DNA from: Neomoorella thermoacetica
GTDB taxonomy: Bacteria > Bacillota > DSM-521 > Neomoorellales > Neomoorellaceae
NCBI RefSeq assembly: GCF_001875325.1
Contig: NZ_MDDC01000012.1
Span: 1 to 64,000 of the forward strand
Length of the DNA stretch: 64,000 bases
Direction of reading: 5' to 3'
Shown here: positions 53,539 to 62,565 of the stretch, one piece after another
How the letters are laid out: each line of letters begins with the position of its first letter
Position numbering within the stretch: the stretch's first letter is position 1
The notes under the pieces: model-generated
Seen by the model: only the letters and a program-made list of their open reading frames with translations
The model's database searches: none
Told to the model about the DNA's origin: nothing
Translations under genes and position numbers: made by a program

Positions 53539-55599
53539 TTGACCTTTAAAAGGCTTGTGCTGGTAGTGGCGGCGGTGATGATGCTGCTCCTGGGCGCGAC
53601 ATCGGCCTACGCCGCCTACACCATCAATTTAAACGAGCCGGTAGTCAGCACCAGCGCCCCGCCCTACGCCACCGTGACGGCTGGAGGCTCGGTCCAGGCT
53701 GACGGCCAGCCAGCGGTAGGCGTTCCCGTGGCCCTACGCCTGAGCGGCGCCGACGGCCAGCTCCTGGCAGCAGACCAGGTGGCGACCGACAGCTCCGGCT
53801 CCTTCAGCGAGCCCCTGCCCCTGCCTGCAGGCACTAACAGCGGGAGCGCCACCCTGGTGGCCGCTGCGGCCGGGGCGATAGCCCAGCAGGTTGTCGAGAT
53901 TCCCCCCCTGCCCGCGGCTTACTACGGCAGCGTTAAAAACTCCGACGGTTCAAACGTCGCCGTCGGCAGCGTCGAGGCCTATATCGACGGCCAGAAGGTC
54001 GGTTCCCTGGACTTCCAGAACGGCTTCTACGGAGGTTCCGGCGGCCTCGACCCCAAGCTGGTCGCCAGCGGGACCGATGCTGATAAAGGTAAAACCGTTA
54101 CCTTCAAAGTCGTCATCAACGGCCAGGCTTACGACGCCACCCCCGCCTCCCCGGTAACGTGGGAGCCAGGCGACGTGCGGCAGGTCGACTTGAGCATTAC
54201 GTCTCAGCAGCCGCCTGCGGGCGATCAAGTACCGCCGGCAGTTACAACTACCGATCCGGCTAACGGAGCCACGGGCGTTGCTGTAACCAAAGCCGTAGCC
54301 ATCACCTTCAGCGAAAATATCCAGGCTGGCGCGGCTTACGACAGCATCGCTTTGAAAGACGGCTCCGGCAACAGCGTGGCCTTCACCAAGAGCATAAGCG
54401 GCAGCGTCCTTACTATCACGCCGTCCGCCAACCTGGCTTACAGCACCGTTTACACCGTGAGCCTCCCGGCGGCGGCGGTCCAGGACCTGGCTGGCAACGC
54501 CCTGGCCAGCCCCTTCACCTTTAGCTTCACCACCCAGGCCGCGTCCAGCGGCGGAGGCGGCGGAGGCGGTGGTGGAGGAGGCGGTGGTGGAGGAGGCTCG
54601 ACTACCCCTTCCACCAACCGGGTAGAGCAGCCCATCCAGGCCGGCGCAGCGACGGTAGCTGAACTCTCCGGCGTCGCCCGCGTAGACGTGCCGGCCGGGG
54701 CGGTTTCCGGCACGGGCGCAACCATCGCCGCCGAGGTGAAAGACGACTCCCTGGCCGCCCAGGCCGGTATGACCCTCATCAGCAAAGTCGTCGACGTGAC
54801 TCTGAACAACGGTACCCTGAGCGGGAAGCTAACCATCACCCTCTACTACGATAAAAGCAAGCTCGCCACCGATCAGCAGCCTGTGGCCTGCTATTACGAC
54901 GCCAGCCAGGGGCAGTGGGTGCGCCTTGAAGGTAGCGTGGACGAAAACGCCGGCACGGTGGCGGTCACTGTAGACCACCTCACCACTTTTGCCGTCTTCG
55001 CCGCGGCCAAGGAAGTAACGCCGCCGGTGACCTTCAAGGATATGCAAGGCCACTGGGCCGCCGAGACGGTCAGCCGCCTCGCGAGCATGGACATCATTTC
55101 CGGCTATCCCGACGGTACCTTTAAGCCCGATAACCAGATCACCCGGGCGGAAGCTACCGCCATCCTGGCGCGGGCGCTGAAGCTGGCTCCGGGCAGCGAA
55201 CAGGACCTGAAGTTTAAAGACAACGCCGCCATTCCCGAATGGGCCCGGGGTGTCGTCGCCGCGGCGGCAAGGGAAGGGCTGATTAAAGGTTATCCGCAGC
55301 CTGACGGCAGCGTCACCTTCATGCCCGGCCGCTCCATCTCCCGGGCGGAGCTGGCCGCCATAGTGGTCCGCATTTTGTCCATGAAGTCGAGCGCCCCGGC
55401 GCCGGCCGAGCTGAAGTTCGCCGACACGGCCAGCATCCCTGACTGGGCGCGCCAGAGCGTGGCCCAGGCCGTGGCCAGCGGCATCGTCGCCGGCTATCCC
55501 GACAACACCTTCCAGGCCGAGCGGCCCGTCACCCGGGCGGAAGCCGCGGCCATGATCCTGCGCCTTCTGGATAAGATTGGAACCCAGGGAGGCCAGTAA
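53539..55599 (+). CDS. SLH-domain surface protein with polyglycine linker
   Basis: About 686 residues. Signal peptide (RLVLVVAAVMMLLLGATSAYA), N-terminal beta domain, a module PAAYYGSVKNSDGS...GTDADKGKTVTFKV shared with the 51637 protein, an SbsA Ig-like domain (PPAVTTTDPANGATGVAV...FTFSFTTQ), a run of about 17 Gly, a domain with HLTTFAVFA, and three SLH modules from about residue 490 (FKDMQGHWAAETV, IPEWARGVVAAAAREG, IPDWARQSVAQAVASG). It should attach to pyruvylated wall polymer. TTG at 53539 has GAGGAGGG eight bases before it; an upstream ATG (53518) reads through that site. The only intact surface structural gene of the island. Confidence 0.9.
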   Translation: MTFKRLVLVVAAVMMLLLGATSAYAAYTINLNEPVVSTSAPPYATVTAGGSVQADGQPAVGVPVALRLSGADGQLLAADQVATDSSGSFSEPLPLPAGTNSGSATLVAAAAGAIAQQVVEIPPLPAAYYGSVKNSDGSNVAVGSVEAYIDGQKVGSLDFQNGFYGGSGGLDPKLVASGTDADKGKTVTFKVVINGQAYDATPASPVTWEPGDVRQVDLSITSQQPPAGDQVPPAVTTTDPANGATGVAVTKAVAITFSENIQAGAAYDSIALKDGSGNSVAFTKSISGSVLTITPSANLAYSTVYTVSLPAAAVQDLAGNALASPFTFSFTTQAASSGGGGGGGGGGGGGGGGSTTPSTNRVEQPIQAGAATVAELSGVARVDVPAGAVSGTGATIAAEVKDDSLAAQAGMTLISKVVDVTLNNGTLSGKLTITLYYDKSKLATDQQPVACYYDASQGQWVRLEGSVDENAGTVAVTVDHLTTFAVFAAAKEVTPPVTFKDMQGHWAAETVSRLASMDIISGYPDGTFKPDNQITRAEATAILARALKLAPGSEQDLKFKDNAAIPEWARGVVAAAAREGLIKGYPQPDGSVTFMPGRSISRAELAAIVVRILSMKSSAPAPAELKFADTASIPDWARQSVAQAVASGIVAGYPDNTFQAERPVTRAEAAAMILRLLDKIGTQGGQ

Positions 55600-55647
55600 A
55601 GGTAACAATAAGCAAACCGAAGATCGCGGTTATAAAGAAAGGCAAAG

Positions 55648-55674
55648 GGCGGGGTATTAAATGCCCCGCCTTTT
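55648..55674 (+). terminator. Terminator after the SLH gene
   Basis: 7-bp stem GGCGGGG/CCCCGCC (55648-55654, 55664-55670) and TTTT. Confidence 0.8.
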
Positions 55675-56206
55675 GACTGGTTCCGGGGCAACGGGCGGTA
55701 CCACCGGTCCTTCCACGTGAGGGACGATGAGACCGGGGAACGGTTATGTGACGACCTGGAGATCCATTTCCTGGAGCTGGAGAAGATAAAGGCGATCAAA
55801 CGCAGGCCGAAGAACGCCCTGGAGGCGTGGATGATGTACCTGAACAACCTGGAAGGAAAAGAGATGGAGGCGATCACCATGGAGAACCCCGGGATCAGGA
55901 AAGCGCTGACCATCGAGAAAGCCTTCTGGCAGAGTGAAAAGGAGCACAGGCTCTACGAGCTGAGGGAGAAGGCCATGCGGGACGAGATTTCTGCACTGGC
56001 CGGCCAGGGCCGAGGGTGAGGCCAAGGGCAGGCAAGAGGCAATCTGCAAGTACCTTGACGCCAGGTTTGGGGAGGCCTTACGGGAACTGCAGGAGCGGGT
56101 TAGGCAGATCGACAGTCTGGAGATCCTGGACAAAATCATCAACAGGATTTACACTGCCTGCTCGCTGGAAGAAGCGAAGACCGTCATTGACGGCGCCACA
56201 AATTGA
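55675..56206 (+). pseudogene. Rpn-family (PD-(D/E)XK) transposase/nuclease remnant
   Basis: The first part reads RYHRSFHVRDDETGERLCDDLEIHFLELEKI, the middle motif of Rpn-type recombination-promoting nucleases, and runs to YELREKAMRDEISALAG. A frame change near 56000 is needed to continue AEGEAKGRQEAICKYL and LEILDKIINRIYTACS to a stop at 56206. The N-terminal catalytic Asp/Glu-Lys region is missing. It is therefore a truncated, frameshifted remnant lying directly behind the SLH gene's terminator. Confidence 0.78.
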
Positions 56207-56222
56207 ACTGCGGGAGAATTTC

Positions 56223-56270
56223 AAAAGGACCAGTTACCGGTAAACGAGGGGCTGGTCCTTTTGCGTTTTT
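56223..56270 (+). terminator. Terminator-like hairpin after the Rpn remnant
   Basis: 11-bp arms AAAAGGACCAG/CTGGTCCTTTT (56223-56233, 56252-56262) followed by GCGTTTTT. Confidence 0.8.
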
Positions 56271-56332
56271 CGGAAATCTTTCCCCATGACTACAACCAGA
56301 GCTATTGCTAGATTTAGAAGCCAACATTAAGT

Positions 56333-56562
56333 ATGAGAAATTTGCAGTTTGCCAACGACCGCAAAGGACCGTGGCGTATGGCCCACGGGCCAATGAACAG
56401 AGCCCTGGGCAATGCCTACTGGCAAACCCAGGGCTTAATGAATTTAGCCAAATGCTACCAAAGACTTCGTCAAGCTTAGTGAACTGCAAGATGCGGAGCC
56501 GCATGTCCGGTGATGTGAGAGGAGGGGGCTGGCCGTCCTCTCCTGCTCGATTGGGGTTGTAA
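56333..56562 (+). mobile_element. 3' remnant of a group II intron with maturase tail
   Basis: Reading from the ATG at 56333: MRNLQFANDRKGPWRMAHG, NRALGNAYWQTQGLMNLA, KCYQRLRQA then TAG at 56477-56479. This is the C-terminal X/En-linker part of a group II intron reverse transcriptase. Following it, GTGAACTGCAAGATGCGG, GCCGCATGTCCGGTGATGTG and AGAGG...CTCCTGCTCGAT look like intron domains V and VI at the 3' splice boundary. The 5' half is missing, so it can no longer move itself. Confidence 0.72.
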
Positions 56563-56608
56563 ATGACCGTTGCGTTTTTATTTTTTATACCGTGGGGCGT
56601 TCTGCATC

Positions 56609-57249
56609 TTAGCCGACTGTATACGTTTTGCTTTCCAGCAGCCTGCCGTTGCTATCGTAGGCTCTGATGGTGACGACGTCTCCTATTTTTAGGCCCGGTG
56701 TCCCCAGGGTGTAGGTGTTGCCGCCCTGGTAGTGCATTTCGTTCAGCCCGACCTTGACCGAGTACACGTCGGGGCTGGTGATTACGGTGATGCTGGTCAG
56801 GAAGGAGGAGTACGTGCTTGATATCGCGATAATTTTAGCTTTGCTGTCGGCGACAGTGAAGGGTATACGACCACCGGCGGGTGGAGGGGAAGTCCACCTT
56901 TGGCGCTGGTGAGGCCGCTGGTTATGAACAGCCGGTACTCCTTTTCCGGCGTATAGGGGCTCGCGGGGGTCACGGCGACGGCGGCACTATCGGGAGAGGG
57001 CGATAGGACGGTGGCCACTGGCTGGTTTTTGTCGTCCGTGACGTAGATGTTCTGGCTGTTTATGGTGGCGGGGTCCAAGGGCATGTTGAACTTGATCGTC
57101 CAGGTTTTTCCAAGATCGTCTGCGGTTTTGAGCGGCCAAACCTTAAACCCGGAGGGGATAGGGGCGGCACCCGCCGGGGCGGCCTGCAGCAGGGCGAAAA
57201 AGGCGAAAAGGAGGGTGATGGTGATTAACTTTCTTTTTGTGTTCATCAT
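56609..57249 (-). pseudogene. Secreted Ig-like surface protein with one-base deletion
   Basis: ATG at 57249 with AGGAGG upstream. Signal peptide (LITITLLFAFFALLQAAPAGA), then an SbsA-type Ig domain (WTIKFNMPLDPATINSQNIYV...YTPEKEYRLFITSGLTSAKGG). At the GGG of 56861-56863 the frame breaks; adding one base restores VVVYPFTVADSKAKIIAIS and DVYSVKVGLNEMHYQGGNTYTL to the TAA at 56609. The intact product would be about 213 residues. As it stands the product ends at 56797. It is the last gene of a minus-strand unit with the six-repeat gene. Confidence 0.8.
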
Positions 57250-57260
57250 TCCTCTACCTC

Positions 57261-59324
57261 CTAAGGGGTACCGACCGTAAGGTCGGCCAGGGAATAATAC
57301 TTCAGGATGTTCTTTAAAAGGGTGTTGTCGGTCATCAGCTTGTACAGGTTGTAAGAGCCTTCCAGGGTTGTTTGGGGCGCTTCGGTGTAGCTTTTCTTGC
57401 CGTTGCTGATTTTTCTGGTGACGTCGCTCTGAAGCTTGTTCCCGGAACTATCCAGGACGCTGACCGTGATATCTCCTGGCGTGCTCAGCCCGGCAAAGCC
57501 CAGGGAGAACTTGCGTTTCCCGCCGGACAGGCTGTAGGTAGTAGCTGTACGCTCGGTGGTACCGGCGGTTACTTTTACGGAAGCCACTTCCGGCTCGGCT
57601 AGGACGTCCACGATGGTCACGCTGGAGTCGCCCAGGGCGGTGTAGTTGATTGCAATGGTGTTGATGTATTTTTTGGGCACCACGATAAATATCTGGTTCA
57701 AGGGCAGCGTTTCCATGTATTTATCCAGGTTGCCGTTCGTCAGCGTCTCCTCCAGGGTCCCCCTGCTGGTATAGGCGGGTAGGGTGATGGTAAAGGACGG
57801 CGTGGCGATTACATCAGCGCTCGATCCGGCGAGGGCGGCTTTTGGGATGGTGAGGCTGACGGTCTGGGGGGCAATAATGTCGTAGTCGGGGACCGGCGGC
57901 AGCATGATGGTCACTACCGAGTCGCTGTCGCGGGTCACGCTCCTGGGGTCGGCCATCAGGGCGGCTTTCACCTTGGCCCATTCTTTATCGTTGCGATTAT
58001 TATTGGCGATAAACCCGTCTATCAAGGCCCGGCGTTTGGTCAGGTTAGTTGCCACGTCGGAGGCCCAGGTGCCGTTGATCAGGGTAATGACGATGGTCTT
58101 GCCGCCGGCCACGATGGCCGTCTTATCCGGCGGAGCTGTGACGAAGGTGCCGGAAAGGGTTGCTTTGATGGCGGAGATGGTGAATGCCGGCGACACCGTG
58201 ATGGGTTCGTTGGCCGTGGTCAAGACACTAGCAGGGATGGTGAGGGAAACCGTTATATCGCCGGTTATGTCAAAGCCGTTTACCGGGGGCAGGGTAATGG
58301 TGAGCACCTGGTCACTGGTCCGGACGAACACAGACGGGTCGGTGCTAGCCTTATTTTTTATTTCGTTTATAACATCGTTATTCCATTTGTCTCCATCCGC
58401 GCCCGCTGGGGCGGATAACCCGTCGAACAAAGCATAATATTTAGACGGGTCGGAGGCCACATCGGCGGCCCAGGTGTCATCTGCCAGGGTAATGATGATG
58501 GTCCTGCCGCCGGATACGATGTTGGACTCCGTGGTGGACTGGGTAATGGTGCCGGACAGGGTGGCCGTTTGCGTCGTCACCGGGGTAATTGTAAATGCCT
58601 CACCCACGGGCAGGTCGGGCGGGGTATCCCCAGAATAGGAACCCGATAAAACAGAGCCGGGAACCGTGAGGCTGACGTTGATTTCACCGGTCAGGTTGAA
58701 GCCCGGCACGGGCGGCAGGGTAATGGTGAGTACCTGGTCGCTGGTCCTGGTGAACACGGCCGCGGCCTTCATGGCGTCAATCAATGTCTGCCACTGACTT
58801 GTGTCACCTGTAGCTGAAAAACCGCCGATCAGGAGCTCGCGCTTAGTGAGGTTGGTGGCAATATCGGGTGCCCAGGTCGCGTTGGTCAGGGTGATGACGA
58901 TGGTCCTGCCGCCGTTTACAATATCTGCTTCCGTAACCGAGGGGGTGATAGTGCCGGAAACGGCTGCTGCCTGGTCGGCTACGATTGTGAAGGTGAGCGG
59001 GTTGTCGATGGGGTAATTGTTAGCCAGCAGCGTGGAAGGCACGGTCAGGGTGATTTTTTGATCGGCTGTGATGTTGTAGTCAGAGACCTGGGGCAGGGTA
59101 ATGGTTACAGTGTCGTTTGTAGGTGATAGAGTAATTGCATTAGAGCCTTTACTTTTCAGTTGATTGATCACTTTGGCCCATTGTTCGGGCTCGCTGGCGG
59201 CAACCATGCTGTCAAAAAGGAGCTCGCGCTTGGCCTTGGTGGTTTTCACGTCGGCAGCCCAGGTGTTGTCATTCAGGGTAATGGTGATTTGTATTAGTTT
59301 ATTATTCTTGATGTCATTTTTCAC
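57261..59324 (-). CDS. Six-repeat surface protein, downstream part of a split gene
   Basis: 687 residues opening at a GTG inside repeat 3. It holds the rest of repeat 3 and repeats 4-6 (period about 130 residues, consensus GG+TIVITLxNxTWxxDVATN...+RxLIxGF), then a unique C-terminal domain ending KYYSLADLTVGTP. It has no secretion signal by itself. The same phase of a 51-base repeat at 59166-59216 and 59977-60027 is 811 bases apart, one more than 270 codons, so this frame and the next belong to one gene. No SLH module is seen, so wall attachment is unclear. Confidence 0.8.
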   Translation of the reverse strand: MKNDIKNNKLIQITITLNDNTWAADVKTTKAKRELLFDSMVAASEPEQWAKVINQLKSKGSNAITLSPTNDTVTITLPQVSDYNITADQKITLTVPSTLLANNYPIDNPLTFTIVADQAAAVSGTITPSVTEADIVNGGRTIVITLTNATWAPDIATNLTKRELLIGGFSATGDTSQWQTLIDAMKAAAVFTRTSDQVLTITLPPVPGFNLTGEINVSLTVPGSVLSGSYSGDTPPDLPVGEAFTITPVTTQTATLSGTITQSTTESNIVSGGRTIIITLADDTWAADVASDPSKYYALFDGLSAPAGADGDKWNNDVINEIKNKASTDPSVFVRTSDQVLTITLPPVNGFDITGDITVSLTIPASVLTTANEPITVSPAFTISAIKATLSGTFVTAPPDKTAIVAGGKTIVITLINGTWASDVATNLTKRRALIDGFIANNNRNDKEWAKVKAALMADPRSVTRDSDSVVTIMLPPVPDYDIIAPQTVSLTIPKAALAGSSADVIATPSFTITLPAYTSRGTLEETLTNGNLDKYMETLPLNQIFIVVPKKYINTIAINYTALGDSSVTIVDVLAEPEVASVKVTAGTTERTATTYSLSGGKRKFSLGFAGLSTPGDITVSVLDSSGNKLQSDVTRKISNGKKSYTEAPQTTLEGSYNLYKLMTDNTLLKNILKYYSLADLTVGTP

Positions 59325-60312
59325 TAATTTGAGATGTACTTATGCCATTTAGTTTTAAGTCGTACACGGCAGTTGTGGTCGCCGGGGCGATCACAAAGGA
59401 GGGGGCGGGTGTGGCTAAAGCGTTTTTACTCTGTAGTAAAGACGGAGCGATGTTCAGAGTAATGGTTTGAGGGGAAGAAATGTTGTAACCGTTCACGGGC
59501 GGCAGGGTAATGGTAACCGTGCTGTTGTCGCTGCTAAGGGAAATCACCTTGCCGGGGTCAGGGGCGTACTTCAGGGCGGCGATCACTTTGGCCCATTCAG
59601 CGGGTTGGTCTGTAGTGGTAAGGCAGTCGAATAATTGCTCGCGCTTGGAAGTGGTTGTGGCGATGTCCGGAGCCCATTTTTCGTTGGTCAGGGCGATGAC
59701 GATGGTCTTGCCGCCGTGCACAATGTCGGCCTCGGTGGCCTTGGTGATGCTGCCGGTAATGGTTGCCTGGGGGTCGGTCTTGATCGTAAAACTCGGCGGT
59801 GTTGAAACGGGACTTCCTGAGTCTTCCAGCAGGGAGGGCGGGATGTTGACGGTGACCTTCTGGTCGGCACTAATGTTGTAGCCAGAGACCTGGGGCAGGG
59901 TGATGGTTACTGTGTTGTCGTTCGCAGGGGATATTACTGAGCTGGGATCAGAGGCGGACTTCGACTTAAGGGCGGCGATCACTTTGGCCCATTGTTCGGG
60001 CTCGCTGGCGGCAACCATGCTGTCAAACAGCAGGTCGCGCCTGGCCGCATTGGAGGCCACGTCGGATACCCAGGTGTTGCCATTAAGGGTGATAATAATT
60101 GTTTCATTCCCATTATTAATGCTGCTCTCGGTATTTGCGCCTGTAACGATCGTGCCTCCCAGTGTGGCCGTGGTGGTGGCAGTAGCGGCCCGGCCTGCAC
60201 AGGGCAGCAGAAAAATAAACAAAAGCGCAACTAGAAGACAGGGCAGCAGGGCGCTGCCGGAGGCTTTAAAAGGCGGCGCGGGAAAACCGCTTTTTTCCTT
60301 TTTTAAATGCAA
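59314..60312 (-). CDS. Six-repeat surface protein, signal and first repeats (split gene)
   Basis: 332 residues. TTG start with GGAGGAG upstream, signal peptide (LLPCLLVALLFIFLLPCAGRAA), repeat 1 from about residue 48 and repeat 2 from about residue 182. It then enters repeat 3 and stops at TGA in GAAAAATGAC (59316 region), 11 bases past the start of the other half. Removing one A of the A5 gives SEND in place of the stop and matches the TEAD of other repeats. The whole gene (57261-60312) would encode about 1015 residues. Likely a frameshift, or a phase switch; a sequencing error is possible. Confidence 0.8.
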   Translation of the reverse strand: MHLKKEKSGFPAPPFKASGSALLPCLLVALLFIFLLPCAGRAATATTTATLGGTIVTGANTESSINNGNETIIITLNGNTWVSDVASNAARRDLLFDSMVAASEPEQWAKVIAALKSKSASDPSSVISPANDNTVTITLPQVSGYNISADQKVTVNIPPSLLEDSGSPVSTPPSFTIKTDPQATITGSITKATEADIVHGGKTIVIALTNEKWAPDIATTTSKREQLFDCLTTTDQPAEWAKVIAALKYAPDPGKVISLSSDNSTVTITLPPVNGYNISSPQTITLNIAPSLLQSKNALATPAPSFVIAPATTTAVYDLKLNGISTSQISEK

Positions 60313-60700
60313 ATTTCTCTCCTCCCCGGAAATAGAGTTGCTTTTTTAGTTTGAGTAAAAGCCTTTTGCCCGCCCCCTTATTATATTTCGGCTTAAATGG
60401 GTCTTTTCTTTAGGAAAAATTACTTTCCCTGGGAAATTTTTGTCTAAAACCGGGAGAACCATGGTTTTTAGTTCAATTTGTTTTAACGTTCAGCAGGATT
60501 TTAGTTAGATCGGGAGCTTCGAAAAACCTGATGATATGATAAAATATAACAAAGGTTTATCATGAAGGGCATTGACAGGTTTGTCCAGGGGAAAAAGGGG
60601 GGGTTAATGAGGGTAGGTAAGGGGAAGTGGGAATAAATGTGTTCCCACGCCTGGTAACGAAGCTATGGCGGGAAATAGGCAACAGAGGGGGTAATGATGC
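60313..60700. other. Intergenic region between two divergent secreted-protein genes
   Basis: AT-rich. It should carry divergent promoters for the six-repeat gene and the subtilase. No named site is seen; a 24-codon ATG frame near 60561 is not supported. A run of G residues (about 60595-60604) and purine-rich DNA precede the subtilase. Confidence 0.5.
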
Positions 60701-62356
60701 TTGCCCGCGAAAAAATTTCATTACCAGTTGCTGGCGGGGTTGCTGTTCTTTCTAATGCTTATGGCCATTTATGCAATTTATGCACCCGGGGCGGCGGCCT
60801 GGACGTTAATTAGTGGGCCGCCTTACCGGATCGGAAGTGAGCAGGTGCCTTCTGTGGCCGGCTATGTCTACGCCGCAAAAGAAACCGCCCGCCAGTTGAC
60901 TGAAGAACGGCGCCAGCAGGAGAAACAAATGCCTGCCCATGACTATAGCCGGGAGATTATTGTGAAATGGAAAAAGTCGGCGGATAAAGAAAGCAAAGAG
61001 TCGCTTCTCAAAAAATGTGCCGCCGAAAAAATCCATGAAAAACGGGATTTATCCCTGCTCCGGGTAAAAGACAGGGAGGAGGCTACTGCAGAATTAAAGC
61101 GGAGCGGGCGTGTAGAGTTTGTGGAGCCCAATTATCCCGTACGTATGATGTACATCCCAAACGATCCCTTATTTAATGACCAATGGGCGCTGCACACAAT
61201 CAATGCCGCCAGGGCATGGGATAAGCTGGCCCCCAACCGGGATCCGGTGATTGTGGCCGTGGTCGACTCGGGCATTGATTTTTATCAAGAAGATCTGCAG
61301 GGGCGCATCTCACTTGACGGAGCTTGGGATTTTGTATTAAATGATTCCTACCCGCTTGATCTGGATGGGCACGGTACGGAGGTGGCCGGTATTATCGCTG
61401 CTGCTACCGGCAACGCCACCGGCATCGCCGGTACCGCCGGAAGGCAAAATGTGCAGATATTGCCTCTGAGGGTCTTTAACCTGCAGGGGCAGGCGGATAC
61501 ATATCTGGTGAGCCAGGCCATTACCTACGCTGTTGACAACGGCGCCCAGGTGATTAACCTCAGCCTGGGCGGTCCACAGTACTCCCAGGTAGTGGCCGAC
61601 GCGGTTACTTACGCCTGGGAGCACGGTGTGGTGGTGGTGGCCGCCGCCGGCAACGATAGTGGGCCGGTTTCCTACCCGGCGGCCCTGCCTCATGTGATCG
61701 CCGTGGCCGCCAGCGATGGCGGCGACCGCCCGGCCTCTTTTTCAAACTACGGTCCGCAAGTATTTGTGGCAGCGCCGGGTGTAGATGTCCTTACCACCGA
61801 TTTATGGTACCCAGGGTATAAAACTGTTAGCGGAACGTCCCTGGCGGCGCCTTTTGTTTCGGCCGCTGCGGCCATCATTAAATCCCAACTGCCCGGCGCT
61901 GGACCGGACCAGGTGGCGGAGATGATCAAAAAAGGTGTGGTGGACATCGGCCCGCCGGGGAAAGATGACTACGCCGGATACGGCCGCCTGGACCTGGACC
62001 TGGTGGCCGCACAACTGGCGGATGCAGGCACCCCGGGCAGCGGGACCGTGACCATGACTCCGGCCCAGTTGCTGCAGATAGTTTTTAACCAGCCGGTCAA
62101 GATCGACGGGAATACCGCCTCCCATTTCCACTTGCTGACTGCCGCCGGTGCTGAATTGCCCTTTACCCTTTATTTTATAGGTGATGTAAATGCCGGTGAA
62201 ACCGGGGGCTACACCACCTTCTGGTTGAAGCCTGGCGAAGCTCTGGCCGCCAACCAGAACTATACCCTGCAGGTGGATGCCGGCTTGACCGCCACCTCGG
62301 GTCAAAAGCTTCCTGAAACGTATACCACAGTTATCAAGGTGGTGACGGGTACCTAA
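60701..62356 (+). CDS. Secreted S8 subtilisin-family protease
   Basis: 551 residues. Signal peptide (LLAGLLFFLMLMAIYAIYAPGAAA), pro-domain to about 150, then peptidase S8 with Asp189 in IVAVVDSGIDF, His224 in DGHGTEVAGI, Asn318 in AAAGND and Ser380 in VSGTSLAAPFVSAAA. The C-terminal 110 residues are an SbsA-type Ig-like domain (TVTMTPAQLLQIVFNQPVKIDG). TTG start with GAGGGGG upstream; the ATGs before it are in other frames. All catalytic residues are present. It lies divergent from the six-repeat gene and may trim surface proteins. Confidence 0.9.
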   Translation: MPAKKFHYQLLAGLLFFLMLMAIYAIYAPGAAAWTLISGPPYRIGSEQVPSVAGYVYAAKETARQLTEERRQQEKQMPAHDYSREIIVKWKKSADKESKESLLKKCAAEKIHEKRDLSLLRVKDREEATAELKRSGRVEFVEPNYPVRMMYIPNDPLFNDQWALHTINAARAWDKLAPNRDPVIVAVVDSGIDFYQEDLQGRISLDGAWDFVLNDSYPLDLDGHGTEVAGIIAAATGNATGIAGTAGRQNVQILPLRVFNLQGQADTYLVSQAITYAVDNGAQVINLSLGGPQYSQVVADAVTYAWEHGVVVVAAAGNDSGPVSYPAALPHVIAVAASDGGDRPASFSNYGPQVFVAAPGVDVLTTDLWYPGYKTVSGTSLAAPFVSAAAAIIKSQLPGAGPDQVAEMIKKGVVDIGPPGKDDYAGYGRLDLDLVAAQLADAGTPGSGTVTMTPAQLLQIVFNQPVKIDGNTASHFHLLTAAGAELPFTLYFIGDVNAGETGGYTTFWLKPGEALAANQNYTLQVDAGLTATSGQKLPETYTTVIKVVTGT

Positions 62357-62379
62357 CTTATTAACTTATCGTGTTATCG

Positions 62380-62412
62380 AGCCCCCCGGCCCCGCGCCGG
62401 CGGGGCTTTTTT
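62380..62412 (+). terminator. Terminator after the subtilase
   Basis: GC-rich hairpin AGCCCC...GGGGCT with inner CCGGC/GCCGG arms and one bulged base, followed by TTTTTT. Confidence 0.88.
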
Positions 62413-62565
62413 ACTGTCGGTGCAGGTTCAGTATCCAATTCAGCCTCGCTCCATGTCACTTTCCCGCCGGATGTGGTATAATACAGCCACAGGAGGAATG
62501 AAACCTTACCTGATGCCAGACAGCTCCATAATGACACTGCAAAAATGGAATAATAAGGTGATTAA

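Noticed and set aside
54550-54596. CRISPR-like or short-repeat array
   Set aside because: It is a coding GGN triplet run, not separated repeats and spacers.
60561-60635. 24-codon ATG frame upstream of the subtilase
   Set aside because: No clear ribosome site, Lys/Gly-rich low-complexity product; more likely leader DNA.
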